Shown: piece after piece, positions 7,359 through 16,864 of the stretch
Position numbering within the stretch: position 1 is the first letter of the stretch
Layout of the letters: each line of letters opens with the position of its first letter
From: Flavobacteriales bacterium
GTDB taxonomy: Bacteria; Bacteroidota; Bacteroidia; Flavobacteriales_F; PHOS-HE28
Direction of reading: 5' to 3'
NCBI GenBank assembly: GCA_013360395.1
Contig: JABWBQ010000031.1
Span: forward strand, 1 to 35,277
Length of the DNA: 35,277 bases
Program-made: the position numbers and the translations under genes
The notes under the pieces: model-generated
What the model saw: only the letters and a program-made list of their open reading frames with translations
What the model was told of the DNA's origin: nothing
Database searches by the model: none

Positions 7359-9233
7359 TCAGCGTTGGCGCTTCCGCTTTCCTTCCTCCGGCGGCACCGG
7401 CGGTGGCGCCCAGCCATCGTTGGTGGCGTCCATGTCGGCCATGCGCCCGGCGGTGAGCAGTTGTACGCCCGCCAACCGGTCGAAGGGCACGGCCACCGGA
7501 ACGCGGAACACCTGCTCGGGCCACGGCCAGGGCTCGGCCACGGTGAAGGGATAAGCCTCCGACCCGGCGGGCTTGGCGCCGCGCATCAGGCTGAGCGGCA
7601 CGTGCACATGGGTCGCCCGCCCGTCGCGGTCCGTCACGCGCAGGTCCACGGGAGAGAGCATCTCCCCCACCCGCCGCAGGACCACCACGGTGTGGTCGCC
7701 CTCGGGCGCCACGCTGTCCACGGCCAGGTCGAGCTCCCGCGTGGTGTTCAGCCACTGGTCGAAGTACCAGTCCAGTTCCACCCCGCTCACCTGCTCCATG
7801 CTGCGCTCCACATCCACCGGGCGCGGATGGCGGAAGCGGCAGCGGTCGTAGAGCCGGCGGAGCCCCTGGTCCACGGTGCGTTCCCCGATCACCGACCCCA
7901 GTTGGTGCAGCACCATCTCACCCTTGCTGTAGGCGGTGATGCCGTAGGCCCGGTTGGTGCGGAAGTGGTCGGCATGCACGGTCATGGGCTCGTTCTCCGG
8001 CAGCTGTTGCAGCATGCGGTAGGCTTCGTAGGCCCCGGCGTGCGGGTCCTTGTCGCCGCCGAACAGGTGCTGCATCACCTTGGAGCCCGCATACTCGGTG
8101 AAGCCCTCGTCCATCCAAGGGTGGTGACCCTCGTCGCTGGCGAGTACGCCGTAGTACCAGCTGTGCACGCTCTCGTGCACACTGACGCCCACCAGGCTGC
8201 CCAGGGACCGTTTGCCGGTGATGAGCGTGAGCATGGGGTACTCCATGCCGCCATCGCCGCCCTGCACGAAGCTGTACACGGGCCAGGGGTAGGGTCCGTA
8301 CCGTTCGCTCATGAACTGGAAGCTGCGCACCATGTAGGCCGGCAACTGTTCCCACACGGGGCGCAGGGCCGGATCGTCCTGGAAGAAGCAGCGCAGCAGG
8401 GGGCCGCCGGGCACCTGGGCGGTGCGCTGCACGTAGTCGGGGTCGGCGGCCCAGGCCACGTCGTGCACGCTGTCGGCGCGGAACACCCAGGTATTGCGGG
8501 CGCTGCGCCCGGCGCGCAGGGGGTCCGGTGCGGCATAGCCGTGGCCGATGGCCTCCGGGTCCTGCAGCACGCCGGTGGCGGCCACGGTGTAGGCGCTGTC
8601 GATGGTGATGCGCAGCACGTGGTCGCCCCATTCGCCGTAGAACTCGCGCGCCACGTACGGGCCCGCGTGCCAGCCGCGGTCGTCGTAGGCCGCCACCTTG
8701 GGGTACCACTGGGTCATGCTGTAGGCGATGCCTTCGGCGTTGTCGCGCCCCGAACGGCGGATCTGCACCGGCACCTGGCCGGTGAACGCCAGTTCGATGG
8801 TGGTGCGGGAGCCCGGGAGGATGGGCGCCGCCGGCACCAGCCGCATGGCGGTCCCCAGGTGTTCCAAGGTCACGGCGCGGCCGTCCTGGCTGCCCGAGGT
8901 GCAACGCAGCTCCCCCTGTTCATGGGGAGCCAGCGCCGCGATGCGCGCGCCCACCCGTGGGTCGGGGTCGGCGATGCTGCGTGAACGGAGGTCCATCTCG
9001 CTTCCCGGCCTGAAGGCGTTGAAGTACAGATGGAACCAGAGCTCGTCAAGGGTGTCCGGGCTTTGGTTGTGGTACACCAGCCGCTCGGTCCCGGTGAAAC
9101 GATGCGTGCGCACGTCCAGGTCCACGCTCAGATCCACCTCGATCCATTGCTGCCAGCGGCCGCATTGCGCGTGCCCCATCATGGCCGCGGTCAGGGCCAG
9201 GGCCAGCCCGGCGGAACGTCCGTACTTGTTCAT
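7359..9233 (-). CDS. Secreted M1 family zinc metallopeptidase
   Basis: The 624-aa protein has an N-terminal signal peptide ending near GHAQ. The M1 N-terminal beta domain occupies roughly 30-250 and the catalytic domain follows. The zinc site is HESVH (353-357), followed 18 residues later by the third ligand E376 in WMDEGFTEY, a classic HExxH-x18-E gluzincin. GGMEYPM stands where the exopeptidase GAMEN motif is found in aminopeptidases; the variant is common in Bacteroidota periplasmic members. It probably cleaves peptides in the periplasm or outside the cell. The start is supported by a -7 box 7 nt upstream. The C-terminus ends in a Pro/Lys/Arg-rich tail. Confidence 0.88.
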   Translation of the reverse strand: MNKYGRSAGLALALTAAMMGHAQCGRWQQWIEVDLSVDLDVRTHRFTGTERLVYHNQSPDTLDELWFHLYFNAFRPGSEMDLRSRSIADPDPRVGARIAALAPHEQGELRCTSGSQDGRAVTLEHLGTAMRLVPAAPILPGSRTTIELAFTGQVPVQIRRSGRDNAEGIAYSMTQWYPKVAAYDDRGWHAGPYVAREFYGEWGDHVLRITIDSAYTVAATGVLQDPEAIGHGYAAPDPLRAGRSARNTWVFRADSVHDVAWAADPDYVQRTAQVPGGPLLRCFFQDDPALRPVWEQLPAYMVRSFQFMSERYGPYPWPVYSFVQGGDGGMEYPMLTLITGKRSLGSLVGVSVHESVHSWYYGVLASDEGHHPWMDEGFTEYAGSKVMQHLFGGDKDPHAGAYEAYRMLQQLPENEPMTVHADHFRTNRAYGITAYSKGEMVLHQLGSVIGERTVDQGLRRLYDRCRFRHPRPVDVERSMEQVSGVELDWYFDQWLNTTRELDLAVDSVAPEGDHTVVVLRRVGEMLSPVDLRVTDRDGRATHVHVPLSLMRGAKPAGSEAYPFTVAEPWPWPEQVFRVPVAVPFDRLAGVQLLTAGRMADMDATNDGWAPPPVPPEEGKRKRQR

Positions 9234-9240
9234 GGGGCGC

Positions 9241-9248
9241 CAAAGATG
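9241..9248 (-). promoter_or_regulatory. -7 box CATCTTTG before the M1 peptidase
   Basis: One mismatch to TAnnTTTG (first base), 7 nt before the ATG at 9233 on the minus strand. Confidence 0.5.
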
Positions 9249-9301
9249 GCGCCGTTGGCCGGGCGGCGTACCCCGCGGCGGGGTGCCGGCCGCACGTCCG
9301 G

Positions 9302-9793
9302 TCAGGAAAGCAACCGTTGGCGCAGCGCGAACTCCAGTTGCCGGTTGGTCTCGATCAGCTGTTGCGTGTAGCGCTCCCGCTCCCGATCGGCCTTCACTTC
9401 GGCATGTGCCGCCACCACCAGGGCTTCCAGCCGGGCCGGGTCCCAGGGCTTGGCGATGTAGTTGGTGACGCCGCCCAGGTTCACCGCGTCGATCACGGCC
9501 TGGATATCGGCATAGGCCGTCACCAGCATGCGTTTCACCTGCGGGAAGCGTTCACGCACCAGGCCGAGCAACTGGCTGCCGGTGGTGCCCGGCATGCGCT
9601 GGTCGGCGATGATCACGTCCACCGGCCGGTTGCTCAGGAATTGCCAGGCCTCCTCGAAGCCGCTGGCGGTGAGCACCTCGAAGCTGCGGCGGAAGGTGGC
9701 ATGGAACGCCTGACGGTTCGCGGCGTCATCGTCCACGAACAACACAACGGGCCGGTCGGGGTCGACGCCCAGGTTGAACACGCGGGTTGCCAT
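9302..9793 (-). CDS. Single-domain response regulator (REC plus C-terminal coil)
   Basis: The 163-aa protein is a receiver domain with the acidic pocket DDD (21-23), phospho-acceptor D64 in ADQRMPG and the conserved Lys in AKPWDP. A charged helix of about 35 residues follows. There is no DNA-binding output. It is closely similar to the receiver domain of the hybrid protein at 15228: both have DQRMP, ADIQAVIDAVN and KPWDP. The two are likely paralogs served by the same or related kinases. It is divergent from the ThiF-nitroreductase gene. Start: ATG 9793; a second ATG at 9865 would add 24 residues without domain support. Confidence 0.85.
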   Translation of the reverse strand: MATRVFNLGVDPDRPVVLFVDDDAANRQAFHATFRRSFEVLTASGFEEAWQFLSNRPVDVIIADQRMPGTTGSQLLGLVRERFPQVKRMLVTAYADIQAVIDAVNLGGVTNYIAKPWDPARLEALVVAAHAEVKADRERERYTQQLIETNRQLEFALRQRLLS

Positions 9794-9888
9794 TGCGGAT
9801 CGTTGCGGACCTGGGATGGTCCGGCGCACCCCGTTACGGCACGATGCGTCAGCAGGTTTCGACATCAGTAAAAAATCTTGTTCATAAA

Positions 9889-9918
9889 TTGTTAATAACT
9901 CATCCTTGATTAGCTTTG
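9889..9918 (+). promoter_or_regulatory. Promoter TTG-N19-TAGCTTTG for the ThiF-nitroreductase locus
   Basis: Best promoter in the window: TTG at 9889-9891, 19-nt spacer and a perfect -7 box at 9911-9918, inside an AT-rich patch of otherwise GC-rich DNA. The predicted leader to ATG 9971 is about 45 nt. It probably drives 9971-13050 and perhaps the kinases beyond. Confidence 0.75.
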
Positions 9919-9970
9919 GCCCTGCGGGGGAGCTTGGACACCTCCATCCGCCACTCTTCGGACAAGGACC

Positions 9971-12286
9971 ATGGACAAGGAACTCCGCGCATTGCTGCGC
10001 GAAGCCGGTACGGATACGGCCGGCCATACCCCCCGGATCTTCCGGATGGCGGTGGACGGCGACCGGGCCGAACTGGGCCGGTTGTTCGCGGGCGGGCTGG
10101 TGCACCAGGTGCACGACCGCCTGCAGGACCAGTTGCGCGAGTTGGTGAAAATGGAAGCTCCGGCGCGGCAATTCACCGCGGCGGAACTGGAGCGCGCCGC
10201 CCAGGAACGGTTGCAGGGCACTCCGGCCGAGGCCTACGGCGTGTGGGTCTTCCACCCGTGGAGCGGCCGGCTGGTGCACCTGCTGGACGAAGCGGAGTTC
10301 GCCCGGGTGCGCACGGACCGTAACCGCAACAAGATCACCACCGAGGAACAGCAGCTGCTGGCCACCAAGAAAGTGGGGGTGATCGGCCTGAGCGTGGGCC
10401 GCAGCGTGGCCATGGCGCTGGCCCTGGAGCGTTCCTTCGGCGAGATCCGCCTGGCCGACCACGACCGCCTGGACCTGAGCAACCTGAACCGGATCAAGGC
10501 CGGGGCGCACGAGCTGGGGCTCAACAAATGCGTCGCCACGGCGCGGGAGATCGCCGAGATCGACCCCTTCCTCAAGGTGGTCTGCTTCCCCGAGGGGATC
10601 GACCGCGGGAACATCGACGCGTTCCTCACCGAGGGTGGCAAGCTGGACATCCTGGTGGAGGAATGCGACAGTGTGGACATCAAGATCCTGGCCCGCCAGC
10701 ACGCCAAGGCGCATCGGATCCCGGTGGTGATGGACACCAGCGACCGGGGCATGCTGGACGTGGAGCGGTTCGACCTGGAGCCGGACCGCCCCCTGTTGCA
10801 CGGCTTGATCGACCATCTGGACCTGGCCGCGGCGGCCACCGCGCGGACCAACGAAGAGAAGCTGCCCTTCCTGGCCCCGATGGCGGGCATGGACGCTCTG
10901 AGCCCCCGCATGAAGGCCAGCTTGGTGGAAGTGGGGCAAAGCATCCTCACCTGGCCCCAGCTGGCCACCGGCGTACAGCTGGGCGGAGCCTTGGTGGGTG
11001 ATGTGCATCGCCGGATCGTCCTCGGGGAGATGAACGGCTCCGGCCGGTGGTACGTCGACCTGGAGGAGCTGGTGACCGGAACGACCGGGGTCGTGATGGA
11101 TGGGCGGACCGCGCCCGACGACCACGCCGACGCGTCGGATCCCGCGGAGGAGGAGTCGTACCGCACGCATGCGCCGCTCGCCGTCACCGCAGCCGCCGCG
11201 CGCATCCCGGACGCGCTCGCCCTGCGCATGGCCGAGGCCGCCAGGCTGGCCCCTTCCGCGGACAACATGCAACCCTGGAAGGTGCGGCACAAGGATGGCC
11301 ACCTCCTGCTGCATCACGACCGGGCCAGGTCGCGCTCGGCGCTCGACAGCGAGAGCATGATCCCGCACATCAGCCTGGGCATGTGCCTGGAGAACATGCT
11401 GCTGGCTTCGGCCGGGGCCGGCACGGTGATGGAACCGGCGCTCTTCCCCGCCTCCGACGACCCCTCGCTCATCGCGGTCCTGTACCCGGCCGGGGGCCGC
11501 GGCCCGTCGGCGCTGGACGGCGCCCTGGCGGCACAGATCGCAGCGCGCCACACGGACCGGACCCACGGCAACGGCGGTCCGCTGCGACCCGGGGACCCGG
11601 ATGCCCTGCAGGCTGCGGTGGCGGCCATCCCGGGCGCCGCGCTGCACCTGACCGTGGACAGGTCGGAGATCGACCGGATCGCGGACCTATGCGGCAAGGC
11701 CGACCGGCTGCGGATCATGAACGAGCACGGGCACGCGGAGTTCTTCACCAAGCAGCTTCGGTGGAGCCATGAGGAGGCGGTGCGGTCCGGCGATGGCCTG
11801 GACATCGAGACCCTCGAGCTCACGGCCACCGAGCGGGTGGGCCTGCGCATGGCCTCCTCCAGCCTGGCGATGCGCACCATCCGTCGTGTTTCGGGCGGCA
11901 AGGCCTTGGAGAAGCTCACCGCGAACGCCGTCCGGAGCGCCTCGGCCGTGGCCCTGCTCACCATGCCGAGGATCGACGACGTGCACTGCCTCGAGGGAGG
12001 GCGGGCCGCACAAAGGCTGTGGCTCAAGGCCACGGAACTGGGCCTGGCGGTGCATCCGCTGTCGGCCCCGATCTTCCTGGCCCGGCCCGCACGCCGTCCA
12101 CAGGACCCCTCGCTCACCGCCCCGGAACGGGCCGAAGCGCTCGCCCTCTATACCGAACTGACCGAGGTGTTCCGGCTTCGGGCAGGCGAACCTGTGTTCA
12201 TGGTACGGCTCTCCCGAACGGCCGGCCCGTCGACCAGGTCCGTACGGCGCCCGCTGAACGCGGTGTACACCACGAACGACCACTGA
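9971..12286 (+). CDS. ThiF/E1-like adenylyltransferase-nitroreductase fusion (Rv1355c family type)
   Basis: The protein is 771 aa. Residues about 1-125 are an unassigned N-terminal region. A ThiF/MoeB/E1-like Rossmann domain covers about 130-360, with nucleotide motif GVIGLSVGRS (136-145) and the E1 signature DHDRLDLSNLNR. I see no CxxC zinc motif. From about 410 to 745 there is a nitroreductase-like FMN domain with the flavin-binding segment APSADNMQPW (427-436). The same two-domain order is known from mycobacterial Rv1355c. E1-like domains adenylate a carboxylate; nitroreductase domains do FMN-dependent redox, including dehydrogenation of modified peptides. The natural substrate is unknown. 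It is followed after 5 nt by the acyltransferase-like gene, so they are probably co-transcribed and act together. Confidence 0.8.
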   Translation: MDKELRALLREAGTDTAGHTPRIFRMAVDGDRAELGRLFAGGLVHQVHDRLQDQLRELVKMEAPARQFTAAELERAAQERLQGTPAEAYGVWVFHPWSGRLVHLLDEAEFARVRTDRNRNKITTEEQQLLATKKVGVIGLSVGRSVAMALALERSFGEIRLADHDRLDLSNLNRIKAGAHELGLNKCVATAREIAEIDPFLKVVCFPEGIDRGNIDAFLTEGGKLDILVEECDSVDIKILARQHAKAHRIPVVMDTSDRGMLDVERFDLEPDRPLLHGLIDHLDLAAAATARTNEEKLPFLAPMAGMDALSPRMKASLVEVGQSILTWPQLATGVQLGGALVGDVHRRIVLGEMNGSGRWYVDLEELVTGTTGVVMDGRTAPDDHADASDPAEEESYRTHAPLAVTAAAARIPDALALRMAEAARLAPSADNMQPWKVRHKDGHLLLHHDRARSRSALDSESMIPHISLGMCLENMLLASAGAGTVMEPALFPASDDPSLIAVLYPAGGRGPSALDGALAAQIAARHTDRTHGNGGPLRPGDPDALQAAVAAIPGAALHLTVDRSEIDRIADLCGKADRLRIMNEHGHAEFFTKQLRWSHEEAVRSGDGLDIETLELTATERVGLRMASSSLAMRTIRRVSGGKALEKLTANAVRSASAVALLTMPRIDDVHCLEGGRAAQRLWLKATELGLAVHPLSAPIFLARPARRPQDPSLTAPERAEALALYTELTEVFRLRAGEPVFMVRLSRTAGPSTRSVRRPLNAVYTTNDH

Positions 12287-12291
12287 AACCC

Positions 12292-13050
12292 ATGACCATG
12301 ACCTCCATTGAACTGCATGCCTTCCGCGCGCCGGAGCGCCCCGACCTCTGCGGCGAGTTCCTGCATGAACATCGGCAGGTGCTGGCGGACTACGGGATCT
12401 CCAAGGTCTCGTCGAACACGAACGAGTGGACCACCGATCCGGACTGCATCGTGATCGTGGCCCTGCATAACGAGCTCGGCATGGTGGGCGGGATCCGCCT
12501 GCAACGCTCGCGCGAAGGGCAGCTCCTGCCCATGGAGCGGTCCCTGCTCGAGAAGGCCCCGGCGATCACCGGGGAGATCGCCGCCCTGCGGCCCTACGGT
12601 GTGGGCGAGGTGTGCGGGCTCTGGAACGCCAACCGCTTCGGCGGGTACGGGGTGCCGGTGCTCCTCAGCCATGCGGTCACCGCGGTGAGCCTGCCGGCCG
12701 GCATGAAGCGCATGGTGTGCCTGGTCGCGCATTACACCGAACGGCACCCGCGCACCAACGGCTTCATCCGCCTGGCCTCGGTCGGCGAGGGCGGTTGTTT
12801 CCCCCACTACCCCATCGATTCCCATACGGCCATCGCCATGGTCAATCCGGACACCACCTTGTTGCCGAACGCCAATGCGATGCACCGACAGGTCCTGTTC
12901 AGCCTGCGGTTGCGCCCGACCCAGGTGCGGCAGGAGGCGCCTGCGGGCAAGCCGCTGGAGGTCCATTACAACCTCTGCCTGTCCAACACCCATGTGAGCA
13001 TGGAGACCTATTCCGCGATCCAGACGGAACGGTTGCGGTACTCGGCGTAG
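12292..13050 (+). CDS. Putative GNAT-fold acyltransferase, LuxI/FeeM-like
   Basis: The 252-aa protein starts 5 nt after the ThiF-nitroreductase stop (ATG 12292, or ATG 12298 two codons later). It has a strand IVIVALHNELGMVGGIRLQ, then GEVCGLWNANRF, then a helix and a strand MVCLVAHYTERH. This resembles the layout of autoinducer synthases and N-acyl amino acid synthases (FeeM), in which a VGxxRL strand is followed by an E-x-x-R/G-L segment. The match is by pattern only and is weak. If right, it would transfer an acyl group to a product of the fusion enzyme. The alternative is a family-specific protein of unknown activity that always accompanies such fusions. Confidence 0.5.
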   Translation: MTMTSIELHAFRAPERPDLCGEFLHEHRQVLADYGISKVSSNTNEWTTDPDCIVIVALHNELGMVGGIRLQRSREGQLLPMERSLLEKAPAITGEIAALRPYGVGEVCGLWNANRFGGYGVPVLLSHAVTAVSLPAGMKRMVCLVAHYTERHPRTNGFIRLASVGEGGCFPHYPIDSHTAIAMVNPDTTLLPNANAMHRQVLFSLRLRPTQVRQEAPAGKPLEVHYNLCLSNTHVSMETYSAIQTERLRYSA

Positions 13051-13095
13051 GGAAGGCACGGAACAACGGCCGCAGGTCCTGCGTAGAAGCGCGGG

Positions 13096-15231
13096 ATGCG
13101 CGCGGTGCTCACCATTCTGGCCCTGATCGGGCTGGCCGTTCCCCGGCTGGCGTCGCAGGAGCTCGTGGACTATCGGGGCGAGGCTTACACCGGCTGGCTG
13201 GGCCGGAAGGTCGGCGTCTTTGTGGACAGCACCGCGGGCATGGATGTCCGCGAAGTGTTGTCGCGCGGGCATTTCGTCCCGTCGGACCGGGAGGTTCCCA
13301 ACCTCGGGGTCTCCGCCGCGGCCACCTGGTTCCGGCTCCGCATCGTCAACAACGGGACCGTCGCCGACCCCGTCCTGCTGATCCAGTATCCCGAGATCGA
13401 GGAGGTCGATGTGTATGCATTGGCGGGTGATTCCGTCATCGACCTCGCCCACGTCGGTCAGCGCAGGCCGCAGGACCTGCGGAGCCAGAGCTCTCCGCTG
13501 TACGGGTTCCACATCCCGCTCCCGGTGGGGCGCAGCGCCGACCTCGTGATCCGCCTGCGCAGCCTCAAGCAGCTCCAGGCCCCCATCGCATTCTGTGATC
13601 CCACCTACTTCCACGCCTACTCCACCTACAGGACCTTCTGGGTCGGGGCCTTCATCGGCATCATGGCCGTGATGGGCCTGTACAACCTGTTCGTGTTCTT
13701 CTCCATCAAGGACCGGAGCTATCTGCTCTACGTGGTGTACATCGGTCTGGTCTGCGCCACCCAGCTCAGCTTCCTCGGGGTCCTGGGGTTCACGCTGCTT
13801 CCGGTCAGCAATTGGCTGGCGGCCAACTCATCGCTGGTGCTGACCTGCGCCACGGCGATCGTGGCCGGTGAGTTCATGGGGCACTTCCTGCGCGTTCGCG
13901 AGCACGTGGCGGGGTATGCGAAGGTCCGTGCCGCGGCCATCGTCCTGCTGCTGGGCTGTGTCGCCCTGGTGGTGGCCGGCTTCCGCATCACCGGATACAA
14001 CATCGCACAGATCGGTGTGGGGGCCTACGCGGTCTACCAGTTCTTCATCGCCATCACCCTGCTGGGCAAGCAATCCCGAGCGGCCTCTTATTTCCTGCTG
14101 GCCTGGAGCATGTTCCTCATCGGGGTCATCGTCTTCGTGCTCAAGGACAAGGATGTACTGCCCTACAACGCCTTCTCGAACTACACCATGCCCGTCGGCT
14201 CGGTGGCCGAGGTGCTCCTGCTCTCCTTCGGTCTCGCCGACCGCATCAACATCCTACGGCGCGAGAAAGTGCGCAGCCAGGCCGAGGCGCTGGCCATGGC
14301 CCAGGAGAACGAGCGCATCATCCGTGAGCAGAACGCGATGCTCGAGTCGAAGGTGCAGGAGCGCACCCGGGAGCTGCAGGCCAGCAACGACCACCTGAAG
14401 CGGACCCAGAGCCAGCTGGTGAACGCCGAGAAGATGGCGTCCCTGGGCCAGCTCACCGCCGGCATCGCGCACGAGATCAACAACCCGGTGAACTTCATCG
14501 CGAGCAACATCCCGCCGTTGCGCCGTGACCTGGCGGACGTGCTGGAGGTGCTCCAGGGTTACCGTTCGCTCGACCGCGACGAGGTCCGGCCCGCGGTGTC
14601 CGCGCTGCGTGCCCGGGAGGCCGAGCTGGACCTGGACGGGTCCATCGCCGAGCTGGGCGACATCGTGCGCAGCATCGAGGAGGGCGCCGAGCGGACGGCC
14701 GAGATCGTGCGGGGCCTGCGCAACTTCAGCCGGCTCGACGAGGACGACCTCAAGCTGGCCGATCTGAACGAGGGGCTCCGCAGCACGCTCACGGTGCTCA
14801 CCAACCAGCTGCGCGAGACGGCCGATCTGCGGCTCGAGTTCGGCGAACTGCCGGCCGTGGAGTGCCACCCCGGCAAGCTGAACCAGGTGTTCATGAACAT
14901 CCTGAACAACGCTGTGCAAGCCATCGCCTCCTGCAAGGACCGCCGCCGGGGCACCATCACCGTGCGCACGGCACGGATCGACGACCGGGTGCACATCGCC
15001 ATCGCCGACGACGGGCCCGGCATGACCGAAGCCGTGCTGGCCAAGGTTTTCGACCCCTTCTTCACCACCAAGGACGTGGGCGAAGGCACGGGGCTGGGGC
15101 TTTCGATCGCATACAGCATCGTGGAGAAGCACGGCGGCCGCATCACCGTGGAGAGCCTGCCCGGTGCCGGCACCACCTTCCACATCACCCTGCCCCTGCG
15201 GCAGGAAGCCCGAGGACGACAACGCGCATGA
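13096..15231 (+). CDS. 7TMR-DISM sensor histidine kinase
   Basis: The protein is 711 aa. A signal peptide (to about residue 22) precedes an extracytoplasmic beta-sandwich domain of the 7TMR-DISMED2 type (about 25-165). A run of seven hydrophobic helices spans about 175-390. A coiled coil (QENERIIREQNAMLESKVQERT) leads to the kinase core. The phospho-acceptor is H459 in AGIAHEINNP. The ATPase domain has the N box NQVFMNILNNAVQAI, G1 DDGPGM and G2 GTGLGLSIAYSIVEKHGG. It is a membrane kinase whose outer domain should bind a small ligand. It overlaps the next gene by 4 nt (ATGA), so kinase and hybrid regulator are translationally coupled. No good -7 box precedes it, which fits readthrough from 9971. 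Confidence 0.9.
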   Translation: MRAVLTILALIGLAVPRLASQELVDYRGEAYTGWLGRKVGVFVDSTAGMDVREVLSRGHFVPSDREVPNLGVSAAATWFRLRIVNNGTVADPVLLIQYPEIEEVDVYALAGDSVIDLAHVGQRRPQDLRSQSSPLYGFHIPLPVGRSADLVIRLRSLKQLQAPIAFCDPTYFHAYSTYRTFWVGAFIGIMAVMGLYNLFVFFSIKDRSYLLYVVYIGLVCATQLSFLGVLGFTLLPVSNWLAANSSLVLTCATAIVAGEFMGHFLRVREHVAGYAKVRAAAIVLLLGCVALVVAGFRITGYNIAQIGVGAYAVYQFFIAITLLGKQSRAASYFLLAWSMFLIGVIVFVLKDKDVLPYNAFSNYTMPVGSVAEVLLLSFGLADRINILRREKVRSQAEALAMAQENERIIREQNAMLESKVQERTRELQASNDHLKRTQSQLVNAEKMASLGQLTAGIAHEINNPVNFIASNIPPLRRDLADVLEVLQGYRSLDRDEVRPAVSALRAREAELDLDGSIAELGDIVRSIEEGAERTAEIVRGLRNFSRLDEDDLKLADLNEGLRSTLTVLTNQLRETADLRLEFGELPAVECHPGKLNQVFMNILNNAVQAIASCKDRRRGTITVRTARIDDRVHIAIADDGPGMTEAVLAKVFDPFFTTKDVGEGTGLGLSIAYSIVEKHGGRITVESLPGAGTTFHITLPLRQEARGRQRA

Positions 15232-16769
15232 ACGCCATGACCAAGGAACGCATCAAGGTCCTGTACCTGGACGACGAGGAGGGCAACCTGGTGGCCTTCC
15301 GGGCCAACTTCCGCCGCGACCTGGAGGTGTACACCGCCTCCACCGCCGAGCAGGCGTTGGGGCTCCTCAAGGAGCACAACATCCCGGTGGTGATCAGCGA
15401 CCAGCGCATGCCGCAGGTGAGCGGCGTGGACTTCCTGGCCCAGGTGCGGCAGCGCCATCCGGACAGCATCCGCATGCTGCTCACCGGGTATGCCGACATC
15501 CAGGCGGTGATCGATGCGGTGAACAAGGGGCGGATCCACGCCTACGTCACCAAGCCGTGGGACCCCTCCGACCTGCTGCTGCGGATCCAGCAGGCCCACG
15601 AGGTGCACCGGCTGCGCGCCGACCGCGAGCGACTGCTGCGGCGGTACGAACAGGTCTTCATCACCTCCGGCGACCCCATCGTGATCCTGGACGGGACGGG
15701 CCGCATCCACGAGGCCAACCCCTGTGCCCAGCGGCTGGTGGGGATGGACCGCGAGACCCTGCTGGCCAAGGACTTCAAGGAGCTCCTGGTGGACCCCGGC
15801 GCCCTGCGCCCTGCCCTGAGCGGGCGGCGGCACGGGCGTTCCTTCAACAACGTGGACCTCACGCTGCGCCATGCCAACGGCGGCCTGATCGACGGCCTGC
15901 TGACGGTGAGCTACCTGGGGCGCACCGACGACGGGCACCGCAGCTTCCAGGTGATCCTCAAGGACATCACCGACCGGCGGGCCGAGGAACAGCGCCTGGT
16001 GAAGCTGAACAACGCGCTGGACCGCCGCGTGGCGGTGCGCACCCGCCAGTTGCTGGAGGCCCTGGAGGACCTGGGCGCCTTTTCCTACACGGTGGCGCAC
16101 GACCTGCGGAGCCCCTTGAAGAACGTGCTCGCCCTGAGCCAATTGCTGCACGAGCACCAGGCCCCGGACGACAGCGAGGGGCGGGAGCTGAGCGAGCGCA
16201 TCCAAAAGGGTGCAGGCCGCATGCTCGACCTGGTGAACGACCTGTTGCGATTCTCCCAGACCAACAACCGCGACCTGCAGCGCTCGGATGTCCCGGTGCG
16301 CGAGCTGGTGCAGGAGGTCATGGACGAGCTGGCGCTGTCGCCCGCACCCCACCGGCCCCAGCTGGTGAACGCCGTGCCCCCGGGCAGCGTGCTCCACGCC
16401 GATGGTGCGATGCTCAAGGTGGCCCTCGTGAACCTGCTGTCCAACGCCGTGAAATTCACCCGGCCCGTGGAGGCGCCCCGCATCGAGGTGCTCCTGGAGC
16501 AGGATGGCGGTGGCGATGTGCTGCGGGTGCGCGACAACGGCGTGGGTTTCGACAGCACGGGCACCAAGGCCGTCTTCGGCGCCTTCAAGCGCATGCATCG
16601 GTCGGACCAGTTCGAGGGCAGCGGCATCGGGCTGGCCATCGTGCAGCGGATCGTGAACAAGCACGGCGGGGAGGCCTGGGCCGAGAGCGCCGTGGGCCGG
16701 GGCACCACCATCAACCTGCGCCTGGGCGCCGCCTCGGCCGAGCACACCGCCCTGCCGTTCGCCTCCTGA
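15228..16769 (+). CDS. Hybrid REC-PAS-histidine kinase
   Basis: The protein is 513 aa. An N-terminal receiver domain (about 8-125) carries D58 in SDQRMP and Lys in TKPWDP. A PAS domain (about 138-255) follows, with the typical ITDRRAEEQ exit. A HisKA domain has H291 in VAHDLRSPLKN. A HATPase domain shows VNLLSNAVKF, DNGVGF and GSGIGLAIVQRIVNKHGG. It is soluble, with no membrane segment. The ATGA overlap with the 7TMR-DISM kinase suggests that kinase phosphorylates this receiver, which then gates the second kinase. The single-domain regulator at 9302-9793 is a plausible further target. Confidence 0.9.
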   Translation: MNAMTKERIKVLYLDDEEGNLVAFRANFRRDLEVYTASTAEQALGLLKEHNIPVVISDQRMPQVSGVDFLAQVRQRHPDSIRMLLTGYADIQAVIDAVNKGRIHAYVTKPWDPSDLLLRIQQAHEVHRLRADRERLLRRYEQVFITSGDPIVILDGTGRIHEANPCAQRLVGMDRETLLAKDFKELLVDPGALRPALSGRRHGRSFNNVDLTLRHANGGLIDGLLTVSYLGRTDDGHRSFQVILKDITDRRAEEQRLVKLNNALDRRVAVRTRQLLEALEDLGAFSYTVAHDLRSPLKNVLALSQLLHEHQAPDDSEGRELSERIQKGAGRMLDLVNDLLRFSQTNNRDLQRSDVPVRELVQEVMDELALSPAPHRPQLVNAVPPGSVLHADGAMLKVALVNLLSNAVKFTRPVEAPRIEVLLEQDGGGDVLRVRDNGVGFDSTGTKAVFGAFKRMHRSDQFEGSGIGLAIVQRIVNKHGGEAWAESAVGRGTTINLRLGAASAEHTALPFAS

Positions 16770-16864
16770 ACACGGTACGTAACCCTGCACGGCATCGCTC
16801 CGTAGGAAGAACACCTTCAACGACCACGACCGGGACCAACGACCACCGCGATACGCCCATTCCC

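Noticed and set aside
9302-11647. 781-aa minus-strand fusion including the response regulator
   Set aside because: Only the last 163 residues form a receiver domain; the rest is antisense to the ThiF-nitroreductase gene.
13072-13084. CGCAGG/CCTGCG palindrome before the 7TMR-DISM kinase as a terminator
   Set aside because: A 6-bp stem with a 1-nt loop and no T-tract. Readthrough from the upstream genes is more likely.
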